A program made the position numbers and the translations under genes. Below, piece by piece: positions 16,405 through 25,644 of a DNA stretch of 64,000 bases (the first letter of the stretch is position 1; each line of letters starts with the position of its first letter). A model generated the notes under the pieces. It saw only the letters and a program-made list of their open reading frames with translations. It was not told the origin of the DNA and ran no database searches. The DNA is from Haloarcula mannanilytica (GTDB lineage: Archaea > Halobacteriota > Halobacteria > Halobacteriales > Haloarculaceae). The stretch covers positions 124,001-188,000 of the forward strand of contig NZ_BIXZ01000006.1 of the NCBI RefSeq assembly GCF_005406125.1, in the 5' to 3' direction.

Positions 16405-17895
16405 ATGTCGAACGACCTGTCGATAGACGCCGACTGGAGTAAACAGTACATCAACGGCGACTGGGTGTCCGCAGACGGCAGTCAAACCATCCCCGTCGAG
16501 GACCCCTCAACGCGCGAAGTCGTCGCCGCAGTCCCCGCCGCGACCGAGAGCGACGTAGACGCCGCCTACGAGGCCGCGAGCGAGGCACAGGACGAATGGG
16601 GAGCGGTCCCGCCAGCCCAGCGCGCGGCGGTCATCCAGCAGTTCCTGCAAGCGCTACACGACCACGATGATGCAGTCGCCGACCTGCTGGCCCACGAAGT
16701 CGGCGGCTCCGCAATCATGGGCGAAACGTCAATCCAGATTGCCGCCGACCACGCGGGCGAGGCGGCGACGCTCCCCCGCCGGATGAAAGGCGAACACGCC
16801 GAGTCGAACATTCCGGGCAAAGAAAACGCCGTCGAGCGCGGGCCCAAGGGGGTCGTGACGGTCATCTCCCCGTGGAACTTCCCGCTGAACCTGAGCGCGC
16901 GGGCGGTCCTCCCTGCTATCGCCGCCGGGAACAGCGTCGTGCTCAAACCCTCGACGAACTCCCCGATTACGGGGGGACTGCTGTTCGCGAAGCTCTTCGA
17001 GCAGACTGACCTGCCATCGGGCGTGCTGAACGTCGTGACCGGCCGCGGCTCTGAGATCGGCGACCGTGTCGCTAGCCACCCCGAGAGCGACGTGGTCTCC
17101 TTCACTGGCTCGACGGCGGTCGGACAGCACGTCGCTGGCCTCGCGGGGGAGAATCTCGCCGTGCCCGCGATGGAACTCGGCGGGAACAACCCGTTCGTCG
17201 TCACGAGCGATGCCGATGTCGACCGCGCGGTCGACGCGGCCACGTTCGGCTCGTTCGTCCACCAGGGCCAGGTCTGTATCTCCATCAATCGGCATATCGT
17301 CCACGAGGACATCTACGACGAGTACGTCCAGAAGCTGACCGAACGCGCCGGGTCGCTCACGATCGGCAGCGCCCACGACCCCCAGACCGAAGTCGGTCCC
17401 ATCATCGACGAGTCCCAGCGGGACGAGATGCTCGATTACGTCCACCAAACTATCGACGCCGGGGCCACGCTCGAAACTGGTGGCGAGACGGCGGCCATCG
17501 ACGGCGTCGAGGACTCGCTCGTTGTGAAGCCGACGGTGCTCTCGGGCGTGACCAACGACATGGCGGCCGCCGCCAACGAGCACTTCGGCCCGATTGCGCC
17601 GGTCATCCCGTTCACGGATGTAGACGAAGCCGTCGAAATCGCCAATGACACCGAGTACGGGCTCTCCGGGGCTGTCCACGCCGGTGATCTCTCGGTCGCG
17701 AAAGACATCGCCGCCCGGATGGAGACCGGAAACGTCCACATCAACGACCAGCCGATCAACGACGAGGCTCACGTGCCGTTCAGCGGCATCGGGGCCTCTG
17801 GTGTGGGCGAGTACAACAGCGACGCCTTCCTCCGCGAGATCACCGAGACGAAGTGGATCTCTGTCCAGCACGAACCCCGCGACTACCCGCTCTGA
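16405..17895 (+). CDS. NAD(P)-dependent aldehyde dehydrogenase
   Basis: A 496-residue ALDH-superfamily enzyme that oxidises an aldehyde to an acid. Catalytic and structural marks are all present: ISPWNFP with Asn158, Lys181 in LKPSTNSP, the coenzyme loop FTGST (233-237), general base Glu257 in MELGGNNP, and catalytic Cys291 in QGQVCISINR. It resembles the benzaldehyde/vanillin dehydrogenase branch in the GNNPF and CISINRH signatures, but the substrate is uncertain. The frame is open 78 codons upstream; the ATG at MSNDLSID is chosen as it begins the acidic, family-like sequence. Confidence 0.92.
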   Translation: MSNDLSIDADWSKQYINGDWVSADGSQTIPVEDPSTREVVAAVPAATESDVDAAYEAASEAQDEWGAVPPAQRAAVIQQFLQALHDHDDAVADLLAHEVGGSAIMGETSIQIAADHAGEAATLPRRMKGEHAESNIPGKENAVERGPKGVVTVISPWNFPLNLSARAVLPAIAAGNSVVLKPSTNSPITGGLLFAKLFEQTDLPSGVLNVVTGRGSEIGDRVASHPESDVVSFTGSTAVGQHVAGLAGENLAVPAMELGGNNPFVVTSDADVDRAVDAATFGSFVHQGQVCISINRHIVHEDIYDEYVQKLTERAGSLTIGSAHDPQTEVGPIIDESQRDEMLDYVHQTIDAGATLETGGETAAIDGVEDSLVVKPTVLSGVTNDMAAAANEHFGPIAPVIPFTDVDEAVEIANDTEYGLSGAVHAGDLSVAKDIAARMETGNVHINDQPINDEAHVPFSGIGASGVGEYNSDAFLREITETKWISVQHEPRDYPL

Positions 17896-17958
17896 TCGCT
17901 TTCAACTGGTAACGCCAGCAGCAGAGCGGATTCCGCCACGTAATCGGGACAGCGGATT

Positions 17959-18351
17959 TTAGGCGAGTCCGCCGGACCGGCGATACTGGAAATCGCCAAA
18001 GCCCAGCAACGGGAAAAAGAGGATTCCCAGGAACGCGAGGCCCAATCCGAAGCCGATGCCTCGCCCGAAGGCTCTGGCGACGCCAGCGTGAATCTTGTAC
18101 CACGCGTAAATGTTCAGAATTGGGACGAGCAGTAGCACCAACCACCACCACGGGTTCTCACCGATCTTGAGCATGATGTAGAGGTCGTATATCGGAATGA
18201 TCGCCTTCCAGCCCGCGTAATCGGCCTTCTCGAACACCATCCACATCCCGGCGATCTGGATAACGGCAAGTAACAGTTGGAACAGGACGAGTACGACGCT
18301 ACCGGCATCGCTGCTCTGGAGGGGGACAGCTAACACCTCAAGCGGGACCAT
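17959..18351 (-). CDS. DUF5684-like membrane protein
   Basis: A 130-residue protein with about three membrane helices. The stretch FEKADYAGWKAIIPIYDLYIMLKI, split by the helices, followed by a run of tryptophans (NPWWWLV), is the mark of the DUF5684 family, a small membrane domain found in bacteria and archaea, sometimes fused to signal peptidase-like parts. The function is unknown. The start was placed at MVPLEVLAV, since the 16 residues before it are poor in acidic residues. It converges on the aldehyde dehydrogenase gene. Confidence 0.7.
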   Translation of the reverse strand: MVPLEVLAVPLQSSDAGSVVLVLFQLLLAVIQIAGMWMVFEKADYAGWKAIIPIYDLYIMLKIGENPWWWLVLLLVPILNIYAWYKIHAGVARAFGRGIGFGLGLAFLGILFFPLLGFGDFQYRRSGGLA

Positions 18352-18430
18352 ATCGGCACTGATTCCCGGGACATCAAAAAAATGACGAATACGCACCACG
18401 ATGCTGGTGCTGCCGATTGCTTGTTCTCAG

Positions 18431-18505
18431 ACTGTCGGCTGTAACTATTTCAAGATCTTCGCCACCCGGGGTGGCGAAATCCTTCACAGACTTCCAGCCG
18501 ACAGT
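18431..18505 (+). repeat. 75-bp palindromic repeat, copy 1
   Basis: Terminal inverted repeats ACTGTCGGCTG / CAGCCGACAGT (11 bp, perfect) enclose 53 bases that contain a perfect inner hairpin TTCGCCACC-CGG-GGTGGCGAA (18458-18478). The copy at 39473-39547 has the same length and only two base differences by hand comparison. No coding frame fits. It resembles a MITE or a small structured RNA element. Confidence 0.85.
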
Positions 18506-18644
18506 ATCAACTGTTCAACGGCTGATCACCGTTGGACACAGCCTGGTCGCTATTTTGGACGACTGAACGGAACGAGTTGTACGCTCGAAGCGATCGGTGA
18601 ACTCATCGAGTCGCTGGGACACGGAATCCGAATCGATATGCCAG

Positions 18645-18923
18645 CTACAGGTCGACAGCGTCACGGCTTGATGCATCGAGTTCCGAGGGTGGGTGGACAG
18701 TCAAGTGGTCCCGAACCGACTCGATGAGTACCGCCGGCAACCGAATGCAGCCGTCGGAGTCCTGCTCGACGTTGAATATCTCCGGCCGGTCGCTGTCGAC
18801 GACGACCGTCTCGAGTTCACCCGTCGCCGTGTCGAGGGTTATGTTGCTCAATGTGCCGATCTCTCGGCCATCGGTGCTCGTTACTTGGATGTTGGAGAGT
18901 TCGTATGCGAGGACCGTTCGCAT
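18645..18923 (-). CDS. PRC-barrel domain protein (CdpB-like)
   Basis: A 92-residue protein beginning MRTVLAYELSNIQVTSTDG and continuing GTLSNITLDTATGELETVVVD, the signature of the short archaeal PRC-barrel proteins. In Haloferax, proteins of this type (CdpA with CdpB1/B2) belong to the cell division machinery; others link to RNA or photosystem functions in bacteria. The C-terminal 20 residues are a loose acidic tail. Assignment to division is inference from family only. The start is at MRTVLAY, nine codons inside the longest frame. Confidence 0.75.
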   Translation of the reverse strand: MRTVLAYELSNIQVTSTDGREIGTLSNITLDTATGELETVVVDSDRPEIFNVEQDSDGCIRLPAVLIESVRDHLTVHPPSELDASSRDAVDL

Positions 18924-19364
18924 ACTAGTCATATATTTCAAAACTAGCATAAAAATACTGCCCCGCTTTCAGTTCAACGCATCCCGTTTCACTGACTGTC
19001 TGAACCCCTGACTCCTGACTCTGCAGGACTATGGGTATACCGCCCTTTGAACGACGCCAGCAAAACCACACGTGGGACAGGACTGCTATCGACTCTGTCG
19101 AGACAGCTTTGTGATGGTTCTGCAGAAGCAGATACGTGGCGGTAAAATCGGTATGCATCCCTCGACACCCCCTCTTGGCGGCCCACCTCAGGCTGATTGG
19201 CAGCCACCGTTCAACGTGGTTTTAAGCTACCGCAGGCGGTTTTTCACTCCCACTGGAACTGCAAGTCGTATGCCAGCGAATTGCCCTCCACCTGCGATAC
19301 GGTACTGTTGGCAGCTACAGGTACAGATACGACCACGTCGGCCCACATCTCGGGAGGTGATATC
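18924..19364. other. Intergenic region, leader of the surface-protein gene
   Basis: No convincing gene was found in this stretch on either strand. Near its end lies an unusually good ribosome binding site, GGAGGTGA at 19353-19360, four bases before the ATG of the surface protein. Many genes here lack such a site, so this mRNA probably has a real leader. Confidence 0.5.
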
Positions 19365-20720
19365 ATGAGCCTCCGCTCGGTGGCGCTGACCGCCGTACTC
19401 ATCGCCGCGATGACGACGGGTCCGGGGCTGGCCGTTGGGGACCAACAGGCCACGCTCTCGGAGGAAAGCTTCCCGCTGTACTCCGAAGAACAGCAGGTAG
19501 TCACCGGAGAGACGACGCTTGACCCCGGGACCGAGATGACTGTTAGAATTGTGTCGGAAGACGCGTCCTCTCCCTTCCTTTACCAAAGACAGGTCAGCGT
19601 GCAACCGAATGGGACATTCGTCGCCCAGTTCGACCTGACCAAGGTGTCAGCGAACACGTCCTACGAACTGTCTGCGCATGTCGACGGGGACACGCTGTTT
19701 GAACGGACCGGCACCGTCGCGCAGTGTGACGGCGATTGCACTGATCCGGTGCCGGATATCCATACGCCGACAGAGACTGACGACAGCGAAAACGTCGTCA
19801 CCGTCTCACAGGGCGAGACCGCCGAGATCCCCGTTTCGATGACCGAGGGGGAGAGTAAAACACTCTCGATCGGCAGCGAGGCGGTCAATTACCAGATCAA
19901 CGCAACAGTCAGCGACGACGACGGTGACGGAGCGGTGTTAGTCCTCTTCGATACAGCTGCCGCCGGTACGGATCCGGAAACTCTCCGCGTCGCGGATGAC
20001 GGTGACTCGCTGACCGTGACCGCGCCAGAACCGGATCTCCCGTCGACGCTTGACCCTGCCCCGTACACCTACCGCGTGTTCGACGGCCAGACGACCGACA
20101 GTACGCCGACGGTCGGGACACTCGTCATCGAGCCCAACGGAACAGCGGGCGAGCAGTTCGAGGTCGAGGAGTCCGCCGAATTCGGGTTCGAGAAGTCAAT
20201 AACCCGGGTGAAACAGGGAGACACCGGTCGGATCCCCGTCGTCCTCACGACCGCTGACGCGGCGACGGTGTCTATCGGAAGCCCAGCGTCCAACTACGAG
20301 ATCAACGCGACCGTCCGAGACGGGAACGGTGACGACCGCGTTGTCCTTCTGTTCGACACTACAGCGGCTGGACACGACGAGCCCACGCTCGAAACTGCGG
20401 CGGATGCAGATGCCGTTGCGGTCGAATCCGGGTCGGAGGTCGCCCTCGATTCGCCACTGGCCGCGGGCAACTACGACCTGTCGCTGTTCCGCGGGACCGA
20501 CGCGGCCGACCAGCCCGACGACATCGGAACGCTCGTCGTCACCGACGGCAACACCACCGCGGACGCGTCCGCTGACAGCGTCGATTCGGTCAGCGGCGAA
20601 ACGCCGGTCCCGCGTCAGTCACAGACTGGCGGCTTCGGAGTCGGTACCGGCGCACTCGCTGTCGGCGGGATACTCGCCCTCGCTGGTGTGGGGATCTGCC
20701 TGCGATCCATCATGACCTGA
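19365..20720 (+). CDS. Secreted cell-surface protein with two beta-domain repeats
   Basis: A 451-residue exported protein: Sec signal (SVALTAVLIAAMTTGPGLAVG), a jelly-roll-like N-terminal part, two homologous domains starting at VVTVSQGETAEIPV and SITRVKQGDTGRIPV, each with the hallmark IGS...NY.INATV.D..GD, then a Thr/Ser-rich linker and a C-terminal membrane helix (FGVGTGALAVGGILALAGVGICL). This matches haloarchaeal BGTF/DUF7827-type surface proteins. Several N-X-S/T sites could be glycosylated. The start is fixed by the strong Shine-Dalgarno; the longer frame upstream is not signal-like. Its TGA stop overlaps the first base of a hairpin element. Confidence 0.82.
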   Translation: MSLRSVALTAVLIAAMTTGPGLAVGDQQATLSEESFPLYSEEQQVVTGETTLDPGTEMTVRIVSEDASSPFLYQRQVSVQPNGTFVAQFDLTKVSANTSYELSAHVDGDTLFERTGTVAQCDGDCTDPVPDIHTPTETDDSENVVTVSQGETAEIPVSMTEGESKTLSIGSEAVNYQINATVSDDDGDGAVLVLFDTAAAGTDPETLRVADDGDSLTVTAPEPDLPSTLDPAPYTYRVFDGQTTDSTPTVGTLVIEPNGTAGEQFEVEESAEFGFEKSITRVKQGDTGRIPVVLTTADAATVSIGSPASNYEINATVRDGNGDDRVVLLFDTTAAGHDEPTLETAADADAVAVESGSEVALDSPLAAGNYDLSLFRGTDAADQPDDIGTLVVTDGNTTADASADSVDSVSGETPVPRQSQTGGFGVGTGALAVGGILALAGVGICLRSIMT

Positions 20721-20801
20721 TAGTGATTCCTGTAGCGATTTACCGGTACGCGCCGACCCCCAGGGCGGCGCTATCCGGAAATAATCTACAAGAATCACTA
20801 T
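20720..20801 (+). repeat. 82-bp hairpin element, copy 1 (3' of surface-protein gene)
   Basis: ATAGTGATTC at the left is matched by GAATCACTAT at the right. Inward pairings are TGTAG/CTACA, CCGG/CCGG and GCGCCG/CGGCGC around a loop of about ten bases. The first A is the last base of the gene's TGA. A second copy, reversed, lies at 28160-28241 and also starts on the A of a TGA stop; 67 of 82 bases agree with no gap (hand count). Confidence 0.85.
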
Positions 20802-20900
20802 GAGACCGCATCGTTCGGTCAGTCGAATTATTTTCCATACCCTCGTATTCGATGCTCGCCATTTTCGGCGTCGGAGTCTCCCGCCGGCGTTCGGTGAGCC

Positions 20901-21512
20901 TCACTGCCGGGTCAAGAAGGCGGCTCCCCCGAGAATCGCGAGACAGAGACAGAAAAACAGCAGGCCCGGCTCGACGATTTCGAAAACAAACCTGGCGAGC
21001 GCGTCGGTCCCGTGGATCGGGCCCGCGTTCGGACTCGCCGGTGCCAGGACTCCATTCCCCGATGTCGAGTCCGCCAGTCGCTCTGCCCCCCACTGGACGA
21101 ACAGGCTGGCAACGCCGATCAGCCCGATGCCGGTGACCACATCGGTTATCGACTGCTGGACGCGCGGTTCCAGGTCACGGTCGCCGACCAGCACGATGGG
21201 ATCGCTTGCGGGACCGTACACCGTCATCTCGTTGCCTTTCGACGAATAGACCGTTTCCACCGGCTCGATGAGTTCCGCGTCTTCGAGATTCGAGACATGG
21301 TAGTGGACGTTCTGGACCGACGTGTCACACCGGTCCGCGATCTCGGAGGGCGTTCCGGGTTCGTCATACAGCGTGCGAAACAGCGACCGACTGGTGTCCG
21401 ACGCGAGCGCGTCGAGCACGTCGTCGGTCTCGTTCTCCGCGACGCCGAGCACCCGCGGTGATTCGTCGGCGGTCCCGGTTCGCTCCTGTATGTTTTCGAT
21501 GAGACTCGACAT
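20901..21512 (-). CDS. ArsR-like winged-helix protein with membrane helices
   Basis: A 203-residue protein with an N-terminal winged helix (DVLDALASDTSRSLFRTLYDEP, then PSEIADRCDTSVQNVHYHVSNLEDAELIEPV in two parts), followed by two hydrophobic segments (TDVVTGIGLIGVASLFVQW and EIVEPGLLFFCLCLAILGG). A DNA-binding domain tied to the membrane is frequent in haloarchaea and suggests a one-component sensor. The start was set at MSSLIENIQ. It lies 65 bases after, and on the same strand as, the subtilase gene, so the regulator could control that protease. Confidence 0.8.
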   Translation of the reverse strand: MSSLIENIQERTGTADESPRVLGVAENETDDVLDALASDTSRSLFRTLYDEPGTPSEIADRCDTSVQNVHYHVSNLEDAELIEPVETVYSSKGNEMTVYGPASDPIVLVGDRDLEPRVQQSITDVVTGIGLIGVASLFVQWGAERLADSTSGNGVLAPASPNAGPIHGTDALARFVFEIVEPGLLFFCLCLAILGGAAFLTRQ

Positions 21513-21576
21513 AGCGTCACTGTCGAATGTATGATAGGCCACTCTTCAAAGTTCTGTGGCTGGGTTAAAGCGAGAT

Positions 21577-22914
21577 TTAACCGTCAGAGCGGTTCCGTGC
21601 CGTTCGGACCGCACGGACCGGCTCTACCGTCCCGTGTCCGGTCCCGTTGTCCAGTCCCGGTGGTCCCACGTCGCTAGCGGTCCGTTCGAGCAATCGCTCG
21701 GTCTCCCGGGGCGACAGCGACCCGTTTGCCTCCAGCAGCAACGCCGCGGTGCCACCAACGTAGGGGACTGCGGCCGACGAGCCGACGAAGCCGTCGGGTG
21801 TGGCAGCGGCGAACTCCCTGTTCGGAGCCACAACGTCCACACCGGTCTGCCCGTCGACTGTCGGACCGCGCGAACTGAACGGTTCGAGCTGGTCGACGCG
21901 GCTGTTGTACGCCCCGACGGTGATGGTTTCGCGTGCCGTTCCCGGTGCGACGATGCTACTTCGGGTCGTTGTGTGTTGGAGATCATGGGTCGGTGACACG
22001 AGCCGTAGCCGCGTATCAGTCGGTGCGGCTGGCCCCCGGACCACGAGGTAGTAATCGCCGGGCCTCACATTTGCGACGATACGCTCGTTTGGCACATCGT
22101 CGCCGCGATACGGCTGTGAGCGGGCCACAAGGCGGGAAACCGTGCCGTTCGTTCGATACAGTTCCACCGTGTACTCCTCGTCTGCGTGGGCTCGCTCCCA
22201 GGAGAGCCAGACCGTGATTTCGGTCCCGCCCCGAACGTAATTCCGCCGGCTCTCGTTCGTAAACGAGACTGTTCGGTTCTCGACGGCATCGGCGGTGTAA
22301 CGGCCGGTCCAATGCGATTGCGCACTGTTGCCGGCCGGTGCGACGAACACCGAGCCGGCGTCCGTCGCGCGGGTCGCGCTCCGAGCGACCGGCCCGGTGC
22401 CATCGCCGGGTTGCCCGTAAAACGAAACCGGGGCGACGATCACGTCGACACCCGTCCGGACGAGCCACTCCACGGCCCGTCGATAACTGTCGACGCTGTC
22501 GATCCGGGCGAGGTACAGGTCGGCGTCCGGTGCGGTCCGTGTCACGACGGCCGCCGTCGCGGTCCCGTGTGTCTCGCTGTTGTCGTGGGCACTCCCACCG
22601 CCGAACTCCCGAGTTTCTGCGACCTGGCCTGTAATCGCCGGCGCGTCAGTGTCGAACCCTGTCGGATCGACGACGCCGACTGAGACGTTCGATCCGGTGA
22701 TGCCGGCAGCGTGGAGCCGAGCGAACTGGTCGGTTGTGCCGGCTCCCATCGACGGCGAATCGCTGTCGGTCGCATCCGGACGGGGCGAGGCCGGAGCTGT
22801 CACAGCGATCATCGCAATGCTACTGGTGAGCAATACGACAGCCACCACGGCGAACAGTCCGACGGTGCGATTACGCACTGTCGACCACCTGCCGCGAACC
22901 TGCGCTCGTCTCAC
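21577..22914 (-). CDS. Secreted S8 (subtilisin-like) serine protease
   Basis: A 445-residue protein with an N-terminal signal or anchor (about residues 17-40) and a subtilase domain. The catalytic triad is visible: Asp83 in VGVVDPTGF, His116 in ETHGTATA and Ser380 in GSSAAVP, with the oxyanion Asn196 in APAGNS. A beta-rich insertion of about 100 residues (PPC/P-domain-like, EITVWLSWE to YYLVVRG) sits between Asn and Ser. There is no long propeptide, and only a short linker follows the anchor, so it may be cell-bound. It lies upstream of the ArsR-like gene on the same strand. Confidence 0.85.
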   Translation of the reverse strand: MRRAQVRGRWSTVRNRTVGLFAVVAVVLLTSSIAMIAVTAPASPRPDATDSDSPSMGAGTTDQFARLHAAGITGSNVSVGVVDPTGFDTDAPAITGQVAETREFGGGSAHDNSETHGTATAAVVTRTAPDADLYLARIDSVDSYRRAVEWLVRTGVDVIVAPVSFYGQPGDGTGPVARSATRATDAGSVFVAPAGNSAQSHWTGRYTADAVENRTVSFTNESRRNYVRGGTEITVWLSWERAHADEEYTVELYRTNGTVSRLVARSQPYRGDDVPNERIVANVRPGDYYLVVRGPAAPTDTRLRLVSPTHDLQHTTTRSSIVAPGTARETITVGAYNSRVDQLEPFSSRGPTVDGQTGVDVVAPNREFAAATPDGFVGSSAAVPYVGGTAALLLEANGSLSPRETERLLERTASDVGPPGLDNGTGHGTVEPVRAVRTARNRSDG

Positions 22915-23388
22915 GGACCGACCGCGTGTTGCCGATCATCGCCCGTACAGTGCCTATCATATCGCTACCAGTGAAAACCAATGTATTTCCGGCAAAGCGT
23001 CAGTGGCTCTTGTTCAAACATCTTCTATCTGCTCCTATCGATTCAGCGGAGGGTCGTCTGCGATGACAGTCTTCAGGGGGTTGCGTAGTCGGCAACGGGA
23101 AGGAGGAGGGCTGTACCCGTTGCGGACAGCCAGGTACGACTGATTCCGAGTGGCGAAAGGTGTGGCGCTCGGGGAGGGCTGTGGCAGCCGGGGACCATCT
23201 CAGGTGGTCACCGGCGTTTGACGCAAGGGATGGGACCGTAGTAAAGCTACCAGAGACTAAAAACTAGTTTTAAACATAGTGGGGGCCGACCGTCCTGACT
23301 CGCTCTCATATCTCGTTTACTGTCGCTGTATTCGGATCGGACTGCCAGATGGAAGATAATTTCACACCGGCTATCGGAGTTCGACTGG
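22915..23388. other. Intergenic region with a G+C-rich hairpin
   Basis: No gene was found. A hairpin GCCGG-GG-ACCA ... TGGT-CA-CCGGC (about 23182-23209) stands in a G+C-rich part, and an A+T-rich TAGTTTTAAACAT further right could be a promoter element of the CPBP protease gene. The hairpin may belong to a leader or small RNA, but nothing else supports that. Confidence 0.35.
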
Positions 23389-24240
23389 ATGGTACGCCCT
23401 GACACTGGCCTGCCGAGATTCGAAGGCGGGCCGTCGGTTCCCGTTGTATCGTACCTTCTGGTGATCGTCATCCTCGCCGGACTGGTGGCTATCTCTCCAG
23501 GGGCATCGCCACCGCCCGTCTTGGGAATGGCCTGGGGCGTTCTTCTCATCGTACTCACGTGTAGTGCGGTCAAGATCGAAAACGTCGCACCACGGTCTTT
23601 CCTCCCACCGATTCGTACAATAGTTCCCGTGCTGGGGGCTGTCGCCGCGTTCTGGGGGCTGTACAATCTTGTCGCGGTCGGCCTCGCACTGGGCGGTGTC
23701 TCCGGCTTCGGAACTGGGCTCTCCAGAACTGCTTTCCATCCGGTGTTATATCTCGCGGCGCTTCTCAGTTCGCTCCTGTTCACTGCTATCCCGGAAGAAC
23801 TCTTCTTTCGCGCCTACCTGCAGCAGAAGTTCACGGCACTGGCCGGCGGGACCACACGGCGCGCAGTGCTGTCTGGCGTCGGACTCGTCTCGGTCCTGTT
23901 CGCCCTCTTTCACCTCCCGCGGTGGTTTCTTGCATCAGGGCATGGCATTGGTTCGGCACTCGCAACCAGACTCTTCGCGCTAACGCTCATGGGGCTCGCC
24001 TATGGAGTGGTGTACGCCCTGACGGGCAACCTCTGGCTCGTCGCCCTGGTCCATGCATCGATGAACCAGCCGCCGTTGATTGTCTCAGTGAGCATCCCCT
24101 CCGAACTACATCTTGTAGTCGGTATGATCGAGTACGCTGTCATGGTTTCGGTAGTCTACGTGACTGTCCGTGTCACGGACTCTGATGGGACGCCGATTGT
24201 CTGGACCCAGCGGGATGCATCGGTCTCCGCTGGGGACTGA
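23389..24240 (+). CDS. CPBP family intramembrane protease (Rce1/CAAX-like)
   Basis: A 283-residue membrane protein with about eight helices and the three active-site motifs of CPBP proteases: EELFFR (136-141, Glu-Glu then Arg), FALFHLP with His175, and HASMN with His222 and Asn226. Eukaryotic Rce1 cleaves prenylated CAAX proteins; prokaryotic members are linked to bacteriocin immunity or unknown tasks. The target is not known. No partner gene is adjacent; the next gene, a dehydrogenase, follows after about 180 bases with its own promoter region. Confidence 0.88.
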   Translation: MVRPDTGLPRFEGGPSVPVVSYLLVIVILAGLVAISPGASPPPVLGMAWGVLLIVLTCSAVKIENVAPRSFLPPIRTIVPVLGAVAAFWGLYNLVAVGLALGGVSGFGTGLSRTAFHPVLYLAALLSSLLFTAIPEELFFRAYLQQKFTALAGGTTRRAVLSGVGLVSVLFALFHLPRWFLASGHGIGSALATRLFALTLMGLAYGVVYALTGNLWLVALVHASMNQPPLIVSVSIPSELHLVVGMIEYAVMVSVVYVTVRVTDSDGTPIVWTQRDASVSAGD

Positions 24241-24418
24241 GGCGCAACTCTCTCTCGGTCGTTTACGGAGTCTGGGCTAGCCTGTGGTCACCCACCTCGT
24301 CATCTGACACCGGGAAATCCGGAACCTCCTGGCGACAGTGATCGACCACCAATAAATCATGATAATTGACTAGTTATAAGTGACAGCTATCCTAGCATGC
24401 ATATGGTTGTGTTAACCA

Positions 24419-25582
24419 ATGTCAATGAATGCTGTAGTGTATAAGGGTCCCAAGGAAGTGGCCGTCGAAGAGGTAGACGAACCGGAGATAGAGCACCCGA
24501 ACGACGTACTGATCGACATCACGACGACGTGTATCTGCGGGTCCGACCTCCACATGTACGAGGGGCGGACAGCGGCGGAACCCGGCATCGTGTTCGGCCA
24601 CGAGAACATGGGTATCGTCACCGAGGTCGGCGACGCCGTCTCCTCGCTGGAAGAGGGTGACCGCGTCGTCGCCCCGTTCAACGTCGCCTGTGGCTTCTGT
24701 GAGAACTGTGAGAACGGGTACACGGGCTTCTGTACGAACGTCAACCCCGGCTTCGCCGGCGGGGCCTACGGCTACGTCGCAATGGGGCCGTATAAGGGTG
24801 GACAGGCCGAGAAGCTTCGAATCCCCTACGCGGACTTCAACGCGCTCAAACTCCCGGAGGGCGACGAACACGAGGACGCGTTCTCGATGCTCGCGGACAT
24901 TTTCCCGACAGGCTGGCACGGGACAGAACTCGCCAACCTCGAAGCGGGCGACTCCGTTGCCATCTACGGGGCCGGTCCGGTCGGGCTGATGGCCGCCTAC
25001 AGCGCCAAAATCAAGGGTGCGGCGGAAATCTACACCGTTGACCGCGTTCCGAGTCGCCTCGAACTGGCCGAGGAACACTGCGACGCGACACCTATCAACT
25101 TCGAAGACGGCGACCCGGTCGAGCAGATCAAAGAGCAACACGGCGGCGGTGTCGACAAGGGCGTCGACGCCGTCGGCTACCAGGCTATCGACCCGGACAA
25201 GCAGGGCGACGACGCGTACGACCCGGCGCGGGAGAACCCGGCCGTGGTCATCAACAATCTCATCCGGACGGTGAAACCGACCGGCGAGCTCGGGATTCCC
25301 GGACTATACGTTCCCGAGGACCCGGGAGCACCCGACGACATGGCCGCACAGGGCCGTCTCGGCATCGACTTCGGGCTGCTCTTCGAGAAGGGGCAGGCGC
25401 TTGGCACCGGCCAGTGTAACGTCAAGTCCTACAACCGGGAACTCCGCGACCTGATTATCGAAGGCCGCGCCGACCCCAGTTGGGTGGTCTCCCACCGCGT
25501 CGACCTCGAAAAGGCCCCCGAGATGTACGAAGCCTTCGACAACCGCGAAGAAGGCGTCACCAAGGTGCTGCTGGAGCCCTGA
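24419..25582 (+). CDS. Zinc-dependent dehydrogenase, formaldehyde dehydrogenase-like
   Basis: A 387-residue medium-chain dehydrogenase. Catalytic zinc ligands include Cys40 in CICGSD and the HE pair at 61-62; the structural zinc cysteines are at 91, 94, 97 and 105 (CGFCENC...C). The coenzyme site is YGAGPVGL (183-190), with Asp208 in TVDR favouring NAD. The long segment after the Rossmann part (QAIDPDKQGDDAYDP to PGAPDDMAAQG) is characteristic of glutathione-independent formaldehyde dehydrogenases. It oxidises formaldehyde or a related aldehyde or alcohol. A T-tract terminator follows the stop codon. Confidence 0.88.
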   Translation: MSMNAVVYKGPKEVAVEEVDEPEIEHPNDVLIDITTTCICGSDLHMYEGRTAAEPGIVFGHENMGIVTEVGDAVSSLEEGDRVVAPFNVACGFCENCENGYTGFCTNVNPGFAGGAYGYVAMGPYKGGQAEKLRIPYADFNALKLPEGDEHEDAFSMLADIFPTGWHGTELANLEAGDSVAIYGAGPVGLMAAYSAKIKGAAEIYTVDRVPSRLELAEEHCDATPINFEDGDPVEQIKEQHGGGVDKGVDAVGYQAIDPDKQGDDAYDPARENPAVVINNLIRTVKPTGELGIPGLYVPEDPGAPDDMAAQGRLGIDFGLLFEKGQALGTGQCNVKSYNRELRDLIIEGRADPSWVVSHRVDLEKAPEMYEAFDNREEGVTKVLLEP

Positions 25583-25600
25583 ATCCGGCTCTACCGATAA

Positions 25601-25606
25601 TTTTTT
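25601..25606 (+). terminator. T-tract terminator after the dehydrogenase gene
   Basis: Six consecutive T residues 18 bases beyond the stop codon. Archaeal RNA polymerase ends readily at such T-runs without a hairpin. Confidence 0.5.
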
Positions 25607-25613
25607 GCGATAG

Positions 25614-25638
25614 CTATACGGCCTCCTGCCGAGTATAG
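25614..25638. promoter_or_regulatory. Palindrome just before the 53-aa gene
   Basis: CTATACGGC (25614-25622) and GCC(GA)GTATAG (25628-25638) form a near-perfect inverted repeat ending seven bases before the ATG of the small CxxC protein. It fits an operator at the transcription start of a leaderless gene. The binding protein is unknown. Confidence 0.4.
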
Positions 25639-25644
25639 ACAGCT

